DNA of 64,000 nucleotides. Source: Aulostomus chinensis (lineage: Eukaryota; Chordata; Actinopteri; Syngnathiformes; Aulostomidae). Where the stretch lies: the NCBI GenBank assembly GCA_037954235.1, contig JBBMOA010000018.1, positions 10,988,001 through 11,052,000 of the forward strand. Direction: 5' to 3'. The stretch's first letter is position 1. Each line of letters begins with the position of its first letter. Under the pieces are notes generated by a model. It was not told the origin of the DNA. It did not search any database and worked only from the letters and a program-made list of their open reading frames with translations. A program made the position numbers and the translations under genes. Shown one piece after another: positions 1 through 11,515 of this stretch.

Positions 1-511
1 CCATTTCTACTTTTCCCCTGCCTGTTGCTTACCCAGTGGGGTTTTTGCTTCCCTTTGACCCTCAGTTGTGTTTAAAAAAAATAGCTCATCTAATTGGACT
101 CTCCTGTAAAATAGTGGAGCTGTGGAACTACTCTCTTGTTGTGTGACCGTATCTGACTCATGATTTTCAGAGCTCACTTTGATACAGCTGTTAAATGGTG
201 CGACTATAAAAGACATCCCCCCCCCCTCTCTCTCTCTCGCTCTCTCATCTGATGATATCTAATGATATATCCATCCATCCATCTATTTTCTTGACCGCTT
301 ATCCTGTTTCGGGTCAAAGGGGGGCTACAGCCTATCCCAGCTGACACTGGATATGCGGGGTACACCCTGGACGGGTCACCAGTCCATAGTAAATAGTGAT
401 ATGTGAAATTTGTATTTGCCCTGGAATGAAATCCTGATTTAATGTGTGGTTGTTGTATTCAATGTTTTTTCCTTGATTTCTAAGTATCTGTTCTTTGAAT
501 TCCAACAACAG
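1..511. other. nuggc intron upstream of first visible exon
   Basis: I see no coding exon here. The stretch holds a short poly-C and (TC)n run at about 217-245 and a reverse SINE tail at 270-387 (listed separately). It ends in a usable acceptor AG at 510-511. Because the exon that follows begins with the last base of a codon, earlier nuggc coding exons must lie to the left of the window. Confidence 0.6.
270..387 (-). repeat. SINE 3' tail fragment (GGAT-tailed)
   Basis: Read on the minus strand this matches the 3' half of the SINE copies at 17151, 17569, 21078 and 46153: the 'ctggtgacccgtccagggtg' block, a 'gggataggct' block, then a (GGAT)n tail seen here as ccatccatcc at 270-280. The tRNA-like head is missing, so this is a truncated copy. 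The family name is not certain; the tail resembles L2-type LINE ends used by many fish SINEs. Confidence 0.7.
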
Positions 512-3500
512 GAAAAAAATCTGTGATTTGAATACAGACAAGCGGGAAGTGGTTGGTCTTTTTGGCAAAACAGGATCTGGAAAGAGCTCACTGATCAATG
601 CCATCATTGGAGAAAAAAATCTTTTACCCACTGGGAAGGTCAGTGGGTGTACCTCAACTGTGATCAAGGTGGAGTCTAACATTGACAACCCAAAGTATGA
701 AGCAGACATTGAGTTCATTACTGAAAAGGTAAAATAAACAGATTGTTGACATTAAGCTATTTTAAGAATAACTGCAGGTACACTTCAGGATGACTGAGGA
801 AATAGTTTCATCTAGAATTGAAACTGATTTCACTGAATTATGTAAAGTTTGCTGTAAATCTTTTTGTAGGAGTGGAAAGAAGAGTTGGACGAGTGGCTCT
901 TTTTGAGGGAAATGAATGATCCAGAAAGTCTGGAGAACTGTGACATTGAGACTAAGCTGAAAGCACTTCATGGTGAAGATTGGGGAAAAAAATCTGCTGA
1001 AGAACTCGTGAACAACAAACACTTCCAGAAAGAAATTCCTGAATTTTCTCGGTCACAGAAGAAGTGTATAAAAGACTGTGAAACAGTATGTTAAATATCG
1101 CCTCATAGACAGCCTTTTATTTGTCACACAGTGGAGTATTTTTGAATTTAAAGTAACACTATAGTTTAATGATTGCTCTGTAAATGCAGATAATAAAAGC
1201 AGTTGTATGTTTTGTTTTTTGTTTTTTTCAGGCTGAAGACCTGTCTGAAAAATTATTGAGATTCACAAGAAGTGAGTCAGATGAGGGAGCCAATCGCGCG
1301 GTGGAGAGGTGGTATTGGCCACTAGTGAAATGTGTTACCATCAGGGTCCCGAATAATAATCTTCTAAAGTATGTCACTCTTGTGGATCTCCCTGGCAATG
1401 GGGATAGCAACAAGAGCAGAGATAAAATGTGGAAAAAGGTACATCATGTATCATTTTATATAGATTTCTCTATTTTACTTAATTAAATGGAAAACCACAT
1501 TATAAAAGCACCAACTTTAAAATCCTGATAATCTTTGTAATTTTTCCCTCAGTTTGTTGCATGTTGTTCTTCAGTGTGGATTACGGCTGAAATGAATGGA
1601 GCAGTGATAGCAAAAGAACCCTGGGAGATTTTAGAAACTGCCTGTCGCTTCATGGGAAATGGGGGACAGTGTCAGCAGATCGACTTCATCTGCACTAAGT
1701 CAGATGTGACTGGAGATCCAGAAGAACGGTAAGCAATTAAAGACACACAGTATATATATAAGTATAACATCCAGGTCGTAGGACTCTGACAGGTGTATAT
1801 AAACACAACACTTATCTTTTGCTTCCATTTTTTAAGAGTTAAAGAGTTGTGACTTTTTATGTGCTGACAAAAGGTGACTTTCACACAAAGAATGTTCCCA
1901 AATTTAGAGATCCATGTCGAAGCAATACTTCACCTAAAATCTACATTCACTTGCGTACGTGTACATATATACATTGAATGAAATATTAAAATGTGAGGTT
2001 TCAGTCATTGCTGAAGAGTTCAAGGGTACCAAATATGTTCTGATAGTTCCATGGAGCAGGCTCCTGATTTCATGTCTGAGAGAAACATGGAGGTCAAGGA
2101 AGCAGTCAAAAAAGAATTCCAAAGAAGAAACGCCACTCAGGTGAATTTTACATCACTATTTACACACAATATGGACTTCAACAACCACTACAACTGCAAA
2201 TGTAAGTGTTTTTTGTTGTTGTTGTTGTTGTTTTTTTTATCAAACCTTCTTTCCAGGGATACTTTGATGACCTCCAAGTGTTCATAGTGAGCTCAACAGC
2301 CTTTCTAAAAGCACAAGGTCAAGCTATGCCCGACAATGGTAGGAGGAACCTACCTACCTATTCCTTGCATAAAATGTCATGGCTCAAATAAATGGAACAC
2401 ATTCATTTTTTTACTGAATTGAAACAAGAAGAGATACTTGTTTGTTCAGATCATTTTTTTTTAATCAAAGATGCAATTTTTTTTATTCTATGTTTTCCAG
2501 AAATACCCAAGCTTCAGGAAATTCTGCAAAATCTTCATGATCGTCATTCAGAGACAACAAACTACATCTCTGGGGCTTACGGGATCCTCTCTCTGATTCA
2601 AGGAGCTGGCTGTGCGGAAGTGGTAAGATGTAGTTATTAAAGCCAAGATTTCCGTTTGTTTTTGAGAACAGGACAGTTACTTGGTTTATGTGAGTAATTT
2701 CTGCAGTGCTGTGAGTAATATCTTTGTGAGTGTGCACAGTTTTAATGAGAGCAAATCATGAATTTAATAATCATAAAATAATAATAATAATAATAGCAAA
2801 TGTAGGTAGTGAAGATGCCACATTAAAGGATATAAAGATATCAACGAATAGAAAAAGGCCATTCCATTTTTTTCCCTCTTCACTCTTTCAGACAATAAAT
2901 TAAATTAAAACTTTTTTCCTTCCTTCCTCTTCCGCTCTCCTTTTTGCCATTAATTCATGATGCGATACAAATATTTCAGGTAATCAACATAAAGATACAT
3001 TGCTATATTCATGTATTATATAACATACATACATTACCCTTTTGCTGGAACAGTTAAGGTCTATTGGTATAAACACAAAAAAAGCTAAGCTCAAGGTAAA
3101 AAAACAGTGTTCATTTTTGTAAAAGTTTTGAAATGTGTAAAGTGGTTCCAAATGGACCTGAACACCACCTCTTGCTGCAAAGTCAAGCGTTGTATTCCGT
3201 GCAATGCCCACCACCCCAACCTGCAGCTGAACTTCACGCCTCAAAGTTCATGTATTCGCGGCTCAACTTGCACGAAAAATTTGCGTGACGTTGTGTCAAG
3301 AGAGGCTACAAGCGCTGAGGTTCCCCTGGCGTCAGTGAAGTCATTTCAACGGTCCTGGCGCCTGTAGTTGGTGTCCATCCGTGATATCCTGGCACCGATC
3401 CTTGCCAACAGGTCATTGAACTGGGCCCTTTTCAACCTGAAGTACTGCTGGAAACAGCCGTCGTCCAAGCGCAGTTCCCGGAGAATGCGGTGAAATTCAC

Positions 3501-6500
3501 CCAGCTGGGTGCGCCTCCAGATTGTGTCATGGATCCAGATACAGCGGCGTTGGGTTTTCTGCCATATCTGGGACTTCCACAACAGATACAAGCCCACAAC
3601 GGCTGTTAGGTCATCCATGGTTGTTGATAGAAATACATGGCAGAAATAAATTCTCCTTGCGGGGGAAAAAAGTTTGCGCGAATGACGTGAATAAAATCAA
3701 ATTATTCAGTGATCAAATTTGCGTGAACACAGCGACGTGAAAATTTGCGTTGCGTTTGGTGTGAACACGCCTTAACAATGGCTATTTGTTTTGAGAACTA
3801 GAAGAGAGATAAATGCAGTCCCCATACTTTTATTATCAACATCCACATGAATATTGAAGTCCCCTATAACGATGACTATCTGTTTTGACATGGTCACTGG
3901 GGTCGGGGATCGAACCAGCGACCCTTTTGTTGCTAGACGGCCACTCTACCCCTGAGCCATGCCGCCCAGTGGTTATGTTAATTTTGATTCGTTTTTTCTG
4001 ATTGACTCTTCCACTCCAAGTAGAATTTGAGTGAATAAACTGACGTGGAGGGGGGGCAGACACAGTCTCTATGTAGTTTTGGGTGGGTAACTGCCCTGGT
4101 GGACATGCAAAGAAGCGTGTAAGAAGGCAGCTCTGCTTCCTGGTCTGAACCCTGGGTTGTCAGGGTTTTGGTTCTTTAATAAACTGGGCCATATTTCTAG
4201 AGATGAGAGCAGCTCCGTCCAATGTGGGATGAATGCTGTCTCTCCTAATCAGAGGTCTCCCCCAGAAAGTTTTCCAATTATCTATGAAGCCCACTTGTGT
4301 TTCTGGACACCACCTCGATAGCCAGCGGTTGAACAATGACGTGCGGCTTAACGTGTTCGCTGGTCCGATTAGGCAGGGGTCCAGAGAACACTACGGAGTC
4401 TGACATCATCTTCACAAATGTACACACCAACTCAATATTAATTTTTGGGACCTCCGACTGTCATAGTCGGATGCCATTATCGTCAATGTGAATAACGATT
4501 TTATCGAATTTACGTTTACATTTAGCCATTAGTTTTAAATTTGACTGGACGTCGCCCACTCTGGCCCCTAGAATACACTTGACTATGGTCACCAGTAATT
4601 TCATGTTACTCAAAATGGAACTTCCAATTGCCAGAGTTGTTTTCACATCAGATGTGTCACCGAGTGGGCAGAACCTAAATAATGTATTGTGCTGTTTTTT
4701 TTCAGGCTGAGAGAAATGATGAAGTGTGCAAAGACCTTGAAGAGAGACTGTGTCGTGAGCTTGCCAGAGTCAGTAAACCCATGGATGAGGCACGTGAGGA
4801 GCTAGGAAGAGGTCTCAGTGAGGGGGTTGAAAAATCAAAGGAGTCATGTGAACAGGATTTGGAGGCCGTCTTATCTCCTGTAAGTATTTGAATATTAAAT
4901 ATATCAAAAAGTAAATGTACTTCATATACATATATGTGTGTGTGGGCCCATTTAAAGTACTTCTGTTTCATATTTCAGACACATAGAGAAGAACGTGGTT
5001 TCTACAGGATATTAAAGTGTACATTTAAGAACCGTGGCATCTACAAACCCAGAAACATTGACCTCAATGGGAAATTAGCAATCCACCTGACTGAGAGCAT
5101 TGATAGGATATTCAAGAAGATTTTCCCGTATGACATTTAAATACTCCATCAATACCAATTTGTCACTATTATCTGGCTTAACTGTCTTTTTTTTTTTTTT
5201 TTTCAGAAACAACGCAGAAAGCGGACTGTTCAACAGGGACCTCAATACATTCTCACTTGACATTGATGAAATGATTCATCAGGACAACAGATTTGAACTG
5301 AAACTGTTGTTTCTAAAAACAGAGGTAAAATATTTGTACCATCTTATTCAGCATTCAATTAAGCCCCTTTCACACTGCACCAAAAACGTGGGTGACCGCA
5401 GGTGTTTGGGCACTCTGAAAGGGTCCACTCTGCATTTCACCTTGCATTGACCAACTTGCCAAGTGACCCGGATGTTGAGCGGCATTTTTTGTGTAATGAC
5501 GACGTTGTCAGCGCGATGAAGTACGAGAAAGAAAAACACAGCCGTGCAGCCTTCATAGCGGGAGCTCAGACTTGCATCTGCTGGAAGCCTGAATGCGCCC
5601 CAACGCCGAGCAAACATGGCACAAAAACCCGCTTTGACACACGTTTTTCAGTGTGAAAGGGGTATTATTGAAATGTTAGCCCATGTTAGGGACATTTAAA
5701 GGGACAGTACAGGTACCTGAGCTAGTTTACGCCCGTTAACTTTTCTCGAAACATCACTTTGTGAAACACAACCGATCCACACCTGTGTAGGGCTGGATCA
5801 GTGGTCTACTTAATGTGACCCCCTATACCCACTAAAAAACCTCCAGAATTTCTGTAAACATGCAAGAAGCTTATCAGTATAGATGTGTTATGTAACATGA
5901 CCTAATTGTCATCATAAATGCTCAAGAACCAAGGAAATGCTCCTGAATATGAGCTGCACTGTGAGAGTTGATGGGTGTCACATCACTCAGCTATGTGAAC
6001 AAGCTTTGGGCAGGGATTGAAAGAATGAGATTACAAATACAAGAACCACAGTGGCCACTGCTTTCAATGGTAAATGGACTCAATTTTATATAGCGCTTTT
6101 CAGTGCAACAAAACCAAATCTATCATGCAAAGATTTTGCCTGGAAACCTTTTAATATTTAGGGTTTAAGGGTGAAAGTGGGCTGTTGTGATCCTTAGCAC
6201 CATTTTCACATCATTTCAATTTCCTGCAAAGTAAAGGCCAGGGAAGGAAAATGGGGTAAAAACATGAGGTCTTTGCACAGATCTCCTCTTAAATAGAGCT
6301 GGTTGAGTGCCAACTTGTTCCAAATACAATTTGTCATTTTAAGAAGATTCCACAAAACAAGAATTTGATCCCATTTGTGAAGCTCTTAACACACTGATAT
6401 GTACACTTCCACATATTGACACTATGGAACAAATGTTAGCATATTAAATACAATATCTTCCATATACAGCCACAACAAATGAGGAGGCTTACTAGAATTA

Positions 6501-7840
6501 TCTCTACCCTGTCTAGGAATGTGGTGAGTAATATGTTCCATTATCTCTCTAAGGAAGCCAAAATCAAGTCCAAAATGAACAAATTAATCAAGGAGCGTAA
6601 GAAAGAGATCTACAGAGTTCTGCTGAAGACAATTGCAGAAACCATGGCTGAATGCTATGAAGGTAAGAAAAAACTCATGATAAAACTCTTGGTAAAAAAA
6701 AATGACATCAGTGCTAACAGATAATAAATATTATTGATACAACAATGTAACAGATTAACAAACTGAGCACATGGATTGGCTAACCCTGCGTGTTTGTTAT
6801 TCAGAACAGAGGGTCCTATCTTACACATGGCACAAGCCGGTGCAAATGACTTTGGTCACGTATGTCAATTCCTCCACAGTTTTTCATTTTTCCCAGGTAT
6901 TTCAACCGCCTGGTTCCATGGATTTCTGAAACAGGGCCCTCACAGTCTCCTATTGTCAGGCTCCCAAAACTGTCTCTGTTCACTTGTGCGTAGTTTGAAT
7001 GCATCAAATAGTGGAAAAAGTAGAACATTTGAGTTGTGACTCAGAAATATTTTGAACTGCAGTCACAGGCTCTTAAACTGCTGAGAGAATGCCAGTGAAT
7101 GCCAGCTGCGGTGCTGTGAGCTAGACTCATTAGATCAACTCAGTCTCATAACCACAGAGCTACAGATCTGTGCTTGGTTAACCCGTCTGCCTGGTCGGTT
7201 AATTTGTTTATTTGCACAAGATTTATAATCACATCAATATTTTTTTCTATTATAGAACCCAAATGTAATCTGACACTGTAATAATTTACATTCATCAGGA
7301 TTATGCATAAAAAGTTTTCCAATTTTTTTTTTGTAGAAGCAGAAAAAGTACAAGGACCTGGTACCCTGGAAAAAATGAGGGACATTCTCAAGGACCATGT
7401 GAGGAGGTCAAAGAACACCATGTTTGAGAAGGCCAAGAAAGACATGTTGAAGATGATGATGCACTTGAAGGTCTGGTCCACTTCAAGATACAAAACAGGA
7501 TTGACAGTCGTAGTAGTAGTCGTCATTATTTTTATTTATTTCTAATTGATGTATAAATATTTTTTTTTTCTAACAAACCCAATGTTAGTCTGTCTGATGA
7601 ATTATGATTTTGAAATAGGAGGAAATCCTGAGGGAAATAAAGGATACCATGGAGGAATCAATTGAACTGTCACTGAAAACTAATGACTCATTTCCAGGTA
7701 AGGAGAGCGTCTAACATCAACGTACGGAAATGACTGGAAACACCCAGATGTTGTTTTTTGTTTTGTGCTGGTGGTGAGATGAGAAAGTGGGATGCTACAG
7801 CAGTATGTGCTGATCCCTCAAGACAGTCTCATACTTGGAG

Positions 7841-7917
<77 letters not shown>

Positions 7918-8494
7918 AACCCACGTTTGGCTCTGGATCAGGGTTGGTCCAGTAGTAGACAACGGCATTTGGTTTCGTGCGATATGTTGCATTGCATGTG
8001 CTGCTGGATCTGTGGACTATGTGCTTGCCATCCTCGTGACCCCAAAATTAGGGGAGATTTTCAAACCAAAGCGTTTCAGAGACTTAGAAAATGTACAATG
8101 TTAAAGGTGCAATAGACCACAATGTATTGAAAACAAGGCATAAGTGTCGTCCATTGCACCTTTAAGCTTACCTTTCACTTCAAGAGTTACCTGTGTTCTC
8201 CCACAAGAAGTGCTACACAATATCAGAGTTCAGAAACATGTCCTCACTTCCTTGTTGATGTAATTGGTTAAAGGATGTTATTGTCAGCCACCAGCATAGC
8301 CATCTTTGTCTTGGCATATCGTTTTTTTATGTTTATTAGTTCGTTGTTGGTGGGACCCCCACCTCAGTGGAAAATTGACCCCGCAGACTTCCAAAAGCAT
8401 ACCCCATTCCTTTATAACTCCCATTAAAAAGTTGAAGTCATCCTTAAACAACTTGAATTTACAGGTGTGCCTCTTTTCTTTGTGCTGTCCATGG

Positions 8495-8554
<60 letters not shown>

Positions 8555-8931
8555 AAACCACCATGTGTAGCTGCATTGGTGTCGAAGTGGAAACAGCATC
8601 AGAGGAAGGAAAAAGGAGTCGTACTCAGAAGAAAGAGAGGATAGTTCTGACTTGGAAACCATTTTCAGGCTCACTGCTGCTTTTATTGTGAAATTTGAAT
8701 GTTTGAATTAACAGTTTACTTGATTTTTAAAATGTGTTTGTTCTTTTGGTTTTTGTAGATGTTAAACAAGAGTTTGAGGTGCTGAAAGTGCACTACGAGG
8801 CCCTGATTGAAAACCCAAATCTAGGAACGTAAGTGTTTTACTCAAATGCCCTCAAAATTTTCCCAAAAGTGCTCTGATGTTGTGAATAATCTCGATGTTT
8901 CTCATCAACACCGATCCACCCCAACAGCTAG
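512..8931 (+). CDS. nuggc: nuclear GTPase SLIP-GC-like, 3' two-thirds (5' partial)
   Basis: Dynamin-like large GTPase of the SLIP-GC group; the mammalian protein is nuclear and expressed in germinal-centre B cells. Exons: 512-728, 870-1085, 1232-1438, 1553-1728, 2083-2140, 2257-2338, 2501-2622, 4706-4879, 4979-5127, 5207-5324, 6470-6662, 7337-7470, 7619-7697, 8759-8828, 8928-8931; phases agree throughout, giving about 665 residues. Seen directly: P-loop GKTGSGKSS (564-590), switch motif DLPG (1385-1396) and TKSD specificity motif (1694-1705). These are followed by a long charged helical C-terminal region rich in Lys and Glu. Exon 5's 5' border is the weakest splice call: the obvious AG at 2058-2059 breaks frame, while 2083 keeps it. 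The last exon supplies one base plus TAG. Human NUGGC is about 800 residues, so the missing start is expected outside the window. Intron 7 (2.1 kb) is swollen by transposons. Confidence 0.88.
3160..3774 (-). mobile_element. PIF/Harbinger-like remnant
   Basis: A minus-strand open frame at 3346-3618 resembles the N-terminal part of Harbinger (HARBI1-like) transposases of fish: a Leu/Trp-rich start, then a segment with FHRILRELRLDDGCFQQYFR-type helix and ARIGARI. The catalytic DDE portion is absent. The right end, read outward, is 'gtgaacacgcc' followed by TTA, the usual PIF/Harbinger target trinucleotide. The sequence just inside it (gcaacgcaaattttcacg on the minus strand) is typical of non-autonomous fish Harbingers. 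I could not find a clear matching left terminus, so the left border is approximate. Confidence 0.6.
3346..3618 (-). pseudogene. Harbinger transposase fragment (N-terminal part only)
   Basis: 90 codons read from an ATG at 3618 to a stop at 3346. The stretch looks like the region before the DDE nuclease of HARBI1-like transposases and has no acidic catalytic triad. It lies antisense in nuggc intron 7 and is probably inert. Assignment rests on recalled family resemblance, not a search. Confidence 0.5.
3775..4660 (-). mobile_element. LINE remnant: esterase-type ORF1 and endonuclease pieces
   Basis: On the minus strand 4646-4461 encodes IGSSIL, then IVKCILGARVGD and KIVIHIDDN. This is the block pattern of the SGNH-hydrolase (esterase) domain in ORF1 of many fish non-LTR elements; continued reading toward 4350 gives SDSVVFSGPLPNRT before frames break. 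Further downstream on the same strand, 3880-3785 encodes VIGDFNIHVD, the GDFN signature of an apurinic-type endonuclease domain. The order (esterase, then endonuclease) fits one LINE on the minus strand. It is interrupted by the SINE at 3893-3967, cut by the Harbinger border, and broken by stops and frameshifts. Confidence 0.65.
3893..3967 (-). repeat. tRNA-derived SINE head nested in LINE remnant
   Basis: Minus-strand reading gives an A-box-like 'tggctcaggggtagagtgg' and a B-box 'ggttcgatccc' spaced as in a tRNA gene, preceded by 'gggcggca'. The acceptor stem and CCA-proximal pairing of a real tRNA are not present. I read it as the Pol III head of a SINE that inserted into the LINE remnant. 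Confidence 0.65.
5362..5664. mobile_element. Harbinger-type MITE, 303 bp
   Basis: A perfect 14-bp inverted terminal repeat, ccccttt-cacactg at 5364-5377 and its complement at 5649-5662, encloses about 300 bp. The element is flanked by TTA on both sides (5359-5361 and 5665-5667), the PIF/Harbinger target size and sequence. No transposase is encoded; the open frames across it are chance. It sits in nuggc intron 10. Confidence 0.7.
5665..6469. other. nuggc intron 10, remainder
   Basis: No exon-like open frame. At about 6066-6110 there is a short 'aaatggact...tatatagcgctttt' motif common to fish interspersed repeats. The stretch ends in the acceptor at 6468-6469. Confidence 0.5.
7843..7914. repeat. 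(GT)36 microsatellite
   Basis: 72 uninterrupted bases of GT in nuggc intron 13, starting 146 bases after the donor at 7698. Open frames of alternating Val-Cys or His-Thr across it are artefacts. Confidence 0.97.
8497..8551. repeat. (CA)27 microsatellite
   Basis: Uninterrupted CA tract in nuggc intron 13, about 200 bases before the exon at 8759. No coding role. Confidence 0.97.
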
Positions 8932-9715
8932 GCCACACCTGCCGCCTTGATATAACAGGTAGAGTTCAGACAAATCAAATATCCACAATCAAGCACCATA
9001 ACTGATGTTCACCTCTCTACTCACGATCTTTTCTTACTGAGACAAAAGTTCAGTCACGAATGGTGAGAGAGCTCAACTGCAATCCTGCCATTTATCTCTG
9101 GTCAGCTGTGCAGGTTCCTTCAGTGGAGAAAACAGCACAAGCCTGATAACCATCTCGTGGGCTGAAGATGATGGACTTGAGGCTGCAGGATTTGATCTCA
9201 ACCAGTTTGAGTTTCTTTTGTTTTGTTTTTTTTTTACTATTCCATATTTTGCATCGTAGTTTAAATAACTTGCTTGTTGAAGAACGTGTTTTCTCTGGTG
9301 TTTGGGGAAAAGAGTGAGAGTGTGTGTGTGGTTTTCTAAGGGTGTTGCTAAATTACTGATTGTTGCTTCCTGCAGATTCAGTGTTTTCCATGTGTGTTGA
9401 AATCTATAAACTTACTTTCATAATCAAGTGGCTTCTTACTCGTCGACATGAACACATATTCTCTCTAAAATGGGAAATGTCTTTGTGTGTTGTTCACTTT
9501 TCTTGATGTAAATCTGATCCATTTAAAACTTGGTGGCTGTACTGAAATTCCAATCATTTGCAACGCTGAGTTTCAGGTCATAGATGAGTTTCTCTGCTGT
9601 TATATAAAGGGGGGGGGGGGTTTGCTCTGTACGAGTTTACAGATACAGAAAAGCCTGTCTCTTCTGATTTGTATGTATTTGATGGTACTTCAATGGTACA
9701 ATAAACCTGATTAAA
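8932..9715 (+). other. nuggc 3' untranslated region
   Basis: Follows the TAG at 8929-8931 and ends near the AATAAA at 9700-9705. It contains a poly-G run at 9607-9618. No further open frame of note. Confidence 0.6.
9700..9705 (+). terminator. polyadenylation signal of nuggc
   Basis: Canonical AATAAA, followed within 30 bases by a T/GT-rich stretch (tttctttttttgtgg). It is the first good signal after the predicted stop codon. Confidence 0.65.
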
Positions 9716-10850
9716 TTTTCTTTTTTTGTGGAAGTAGATGTCATTTTTGTTTGTGTATTTATGTTTGTCTGGGGTTTCCAACTGCCTTCAACAGTGAGAG
9801 CCACTGAGGAAAGTCAGCATCGTGACTGAAGGGTGAACTAATCCCAGCCGAAGACCTTTGTCTCAGTTGGCTGTGCTGATGGGAAGCATGGCGTGGTCGA
9901 CATTTCCACGCTCTTCCACGGAAGTGCGTTGTCTTACTGTCATAAATTCACAGATCCACCCAATTTCGTGGCCCACTTGATGATTTAGCCAGCATTGTGT
10001 GTGTCTTGTGAGGCGTCATTTTTTAGAATCATAGCGGAGTACCACAGTGAAATGTTCAACACAGAACCGCTTCTCTGACCTTCTTCACGGGAAATATTGG
10101 CGTGCACACAGGAGAACTTTAACAAGGCACAATGATTCCTGCTTCAGGAAGAGAATTGAAAATAGGTGTTATTCTTTTAATAGCTTCACATTTGAGTGGA
10201 TATTTGCTTTGTCTTGGCCTGTGATGAGATTTTACTGGTACACAGTTTTGGATCAAGCCAACATCATACTTATGGGCAGCCCACAGAGTGGCTGGAACTT
10301 CCTGATGTGACTGAATGTTTGGAGTTCAGAGTCAGGTAACAACTGTCTGTCATTCCAGTCCATTTCTGGAATTATCTTTATGTCCTCACGATCCCACAAG
10401 ACACTCCCAGGTGTAATATCAATAAACAATTTCAGAGTCTCACTTATAGAGCTTGTCATTGCAACACAAAAAAAAACCCCAAGAATTAAATAACACAAAG
10501 ACAGAAACATAGATCCCTCTTCTTTTTTCTGTTCCTCTTTTGAGAATTTTAGAGGAGCCACTAAACTGTAATCTTGTTGTGTGCACACATCCTGGTCTTT
10601 GGTATCAACAGCAGATTAATCAAAACGGACCCCCATCTGGAGAATTCCAAGAAAGAAAACCACACCCAGCTTACTGGCAAGAAAAACATGTCTCCTTTCT
10701 GTTTCATTTCTCCATTTCACCGTCATCCTTTCATAAGTTTCATTTCACGCTCATCTATGAGACACAGGGTGCAGCTTCTGGCAAATTCAACAGTAAAACT
10801 TGTTTAGAGACTGAGCTCCAAACTAAATATATAATCATGAATCGCTTCAG
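9716..10850. other. intergenic, nuggc and ccp110 tail to tail
   Basis: No exon chain or recognisable repeat found on either strand. Open frames near 10047-10310 and 10253-10588 are short, lack splice context and show no family resemblance. Confidence 0.5.
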
Positions 10851-10865
10851 ATTATAATTTCAGGT

Positions 10866-10871
10866 TTTATT
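10866..10871 (-). terminator. candidate polyadenylation signal of ccp110
   Basis: TTTATT on the plus strand reads AATAAA on the minus strand, about 645 bases past the ccp110 stop. Other AT-rich near-matches lie at about 10960-10980, so the exact cleavage site is open. Confidence 0.4.
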
Positions 10872-11515
10872 TCCGTGATATAAAACACAAGTCACGTTTT
10901 CAATTAAATATTCAGACACGCAGAAACGTCTTGTATGTACAAAAACGAAATACGGCACCACTAAATAAATAAAAGTAAAAACAGTATTGGTACTCAAAGC
11001 CCTTCAAACATAACATTAAAACAATACTCTTAAAAGTAGTCATATTCAGTTAAATGATTTGTACTACTCAGTTATAATGTTGTCGAGTCACTTACAGCAA
11101 CAAGAACCACATGTTGATGAACACAGGAAGTGAGTACAGATGGTAAAGGCATAGTTTGTAGGCACAGTTGAAATTTTCTTTTTAGCGCCGGTCAACTAGT
11201 AGCTTGCAATAATGTACAGTTACTTGCTCACTAAAAAAAAAAAGAGAGAGAGCGAGAGCATAAAAGCTGCCTGCTCATCAAATACTCCAGCTACATGTGA
11301 AGAACAATCAATTAGTAAGGTAGGACAGTTGAAACCGACGGCACTGTGAAGAGAACACAGCAGTGAGCTAAAGTGTGCTAGTGATTACAATCATCTGAAT
11401 ATCAGAGGACACCTTAAAGACAACAATCTTGTTAGCAGCGCTGATATGGGTGTTTCAGAGGTCGAAGGTTTCTCTTCAAAAGATTCCAACTCAAGTTGAC
11501 CGGTCGAGTCACCTG

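Noticed and set aside
3893..3967. Functional tRNA gene
   Set aside because: A- and B-box words are present but stems do not pair as a tRNA and it is embedded in a LINE remnant; a SINE head explains it better.
7792..8115. Open frames of alternating Val-Cys or His-Thr on both strands
   Set aside because: They are translations of the (GT)36 repeat; the same applies to frames over 8497-8551, 14029-14080, 38487-38556, 54162-54223, 58245-58315 and 62158-62241.
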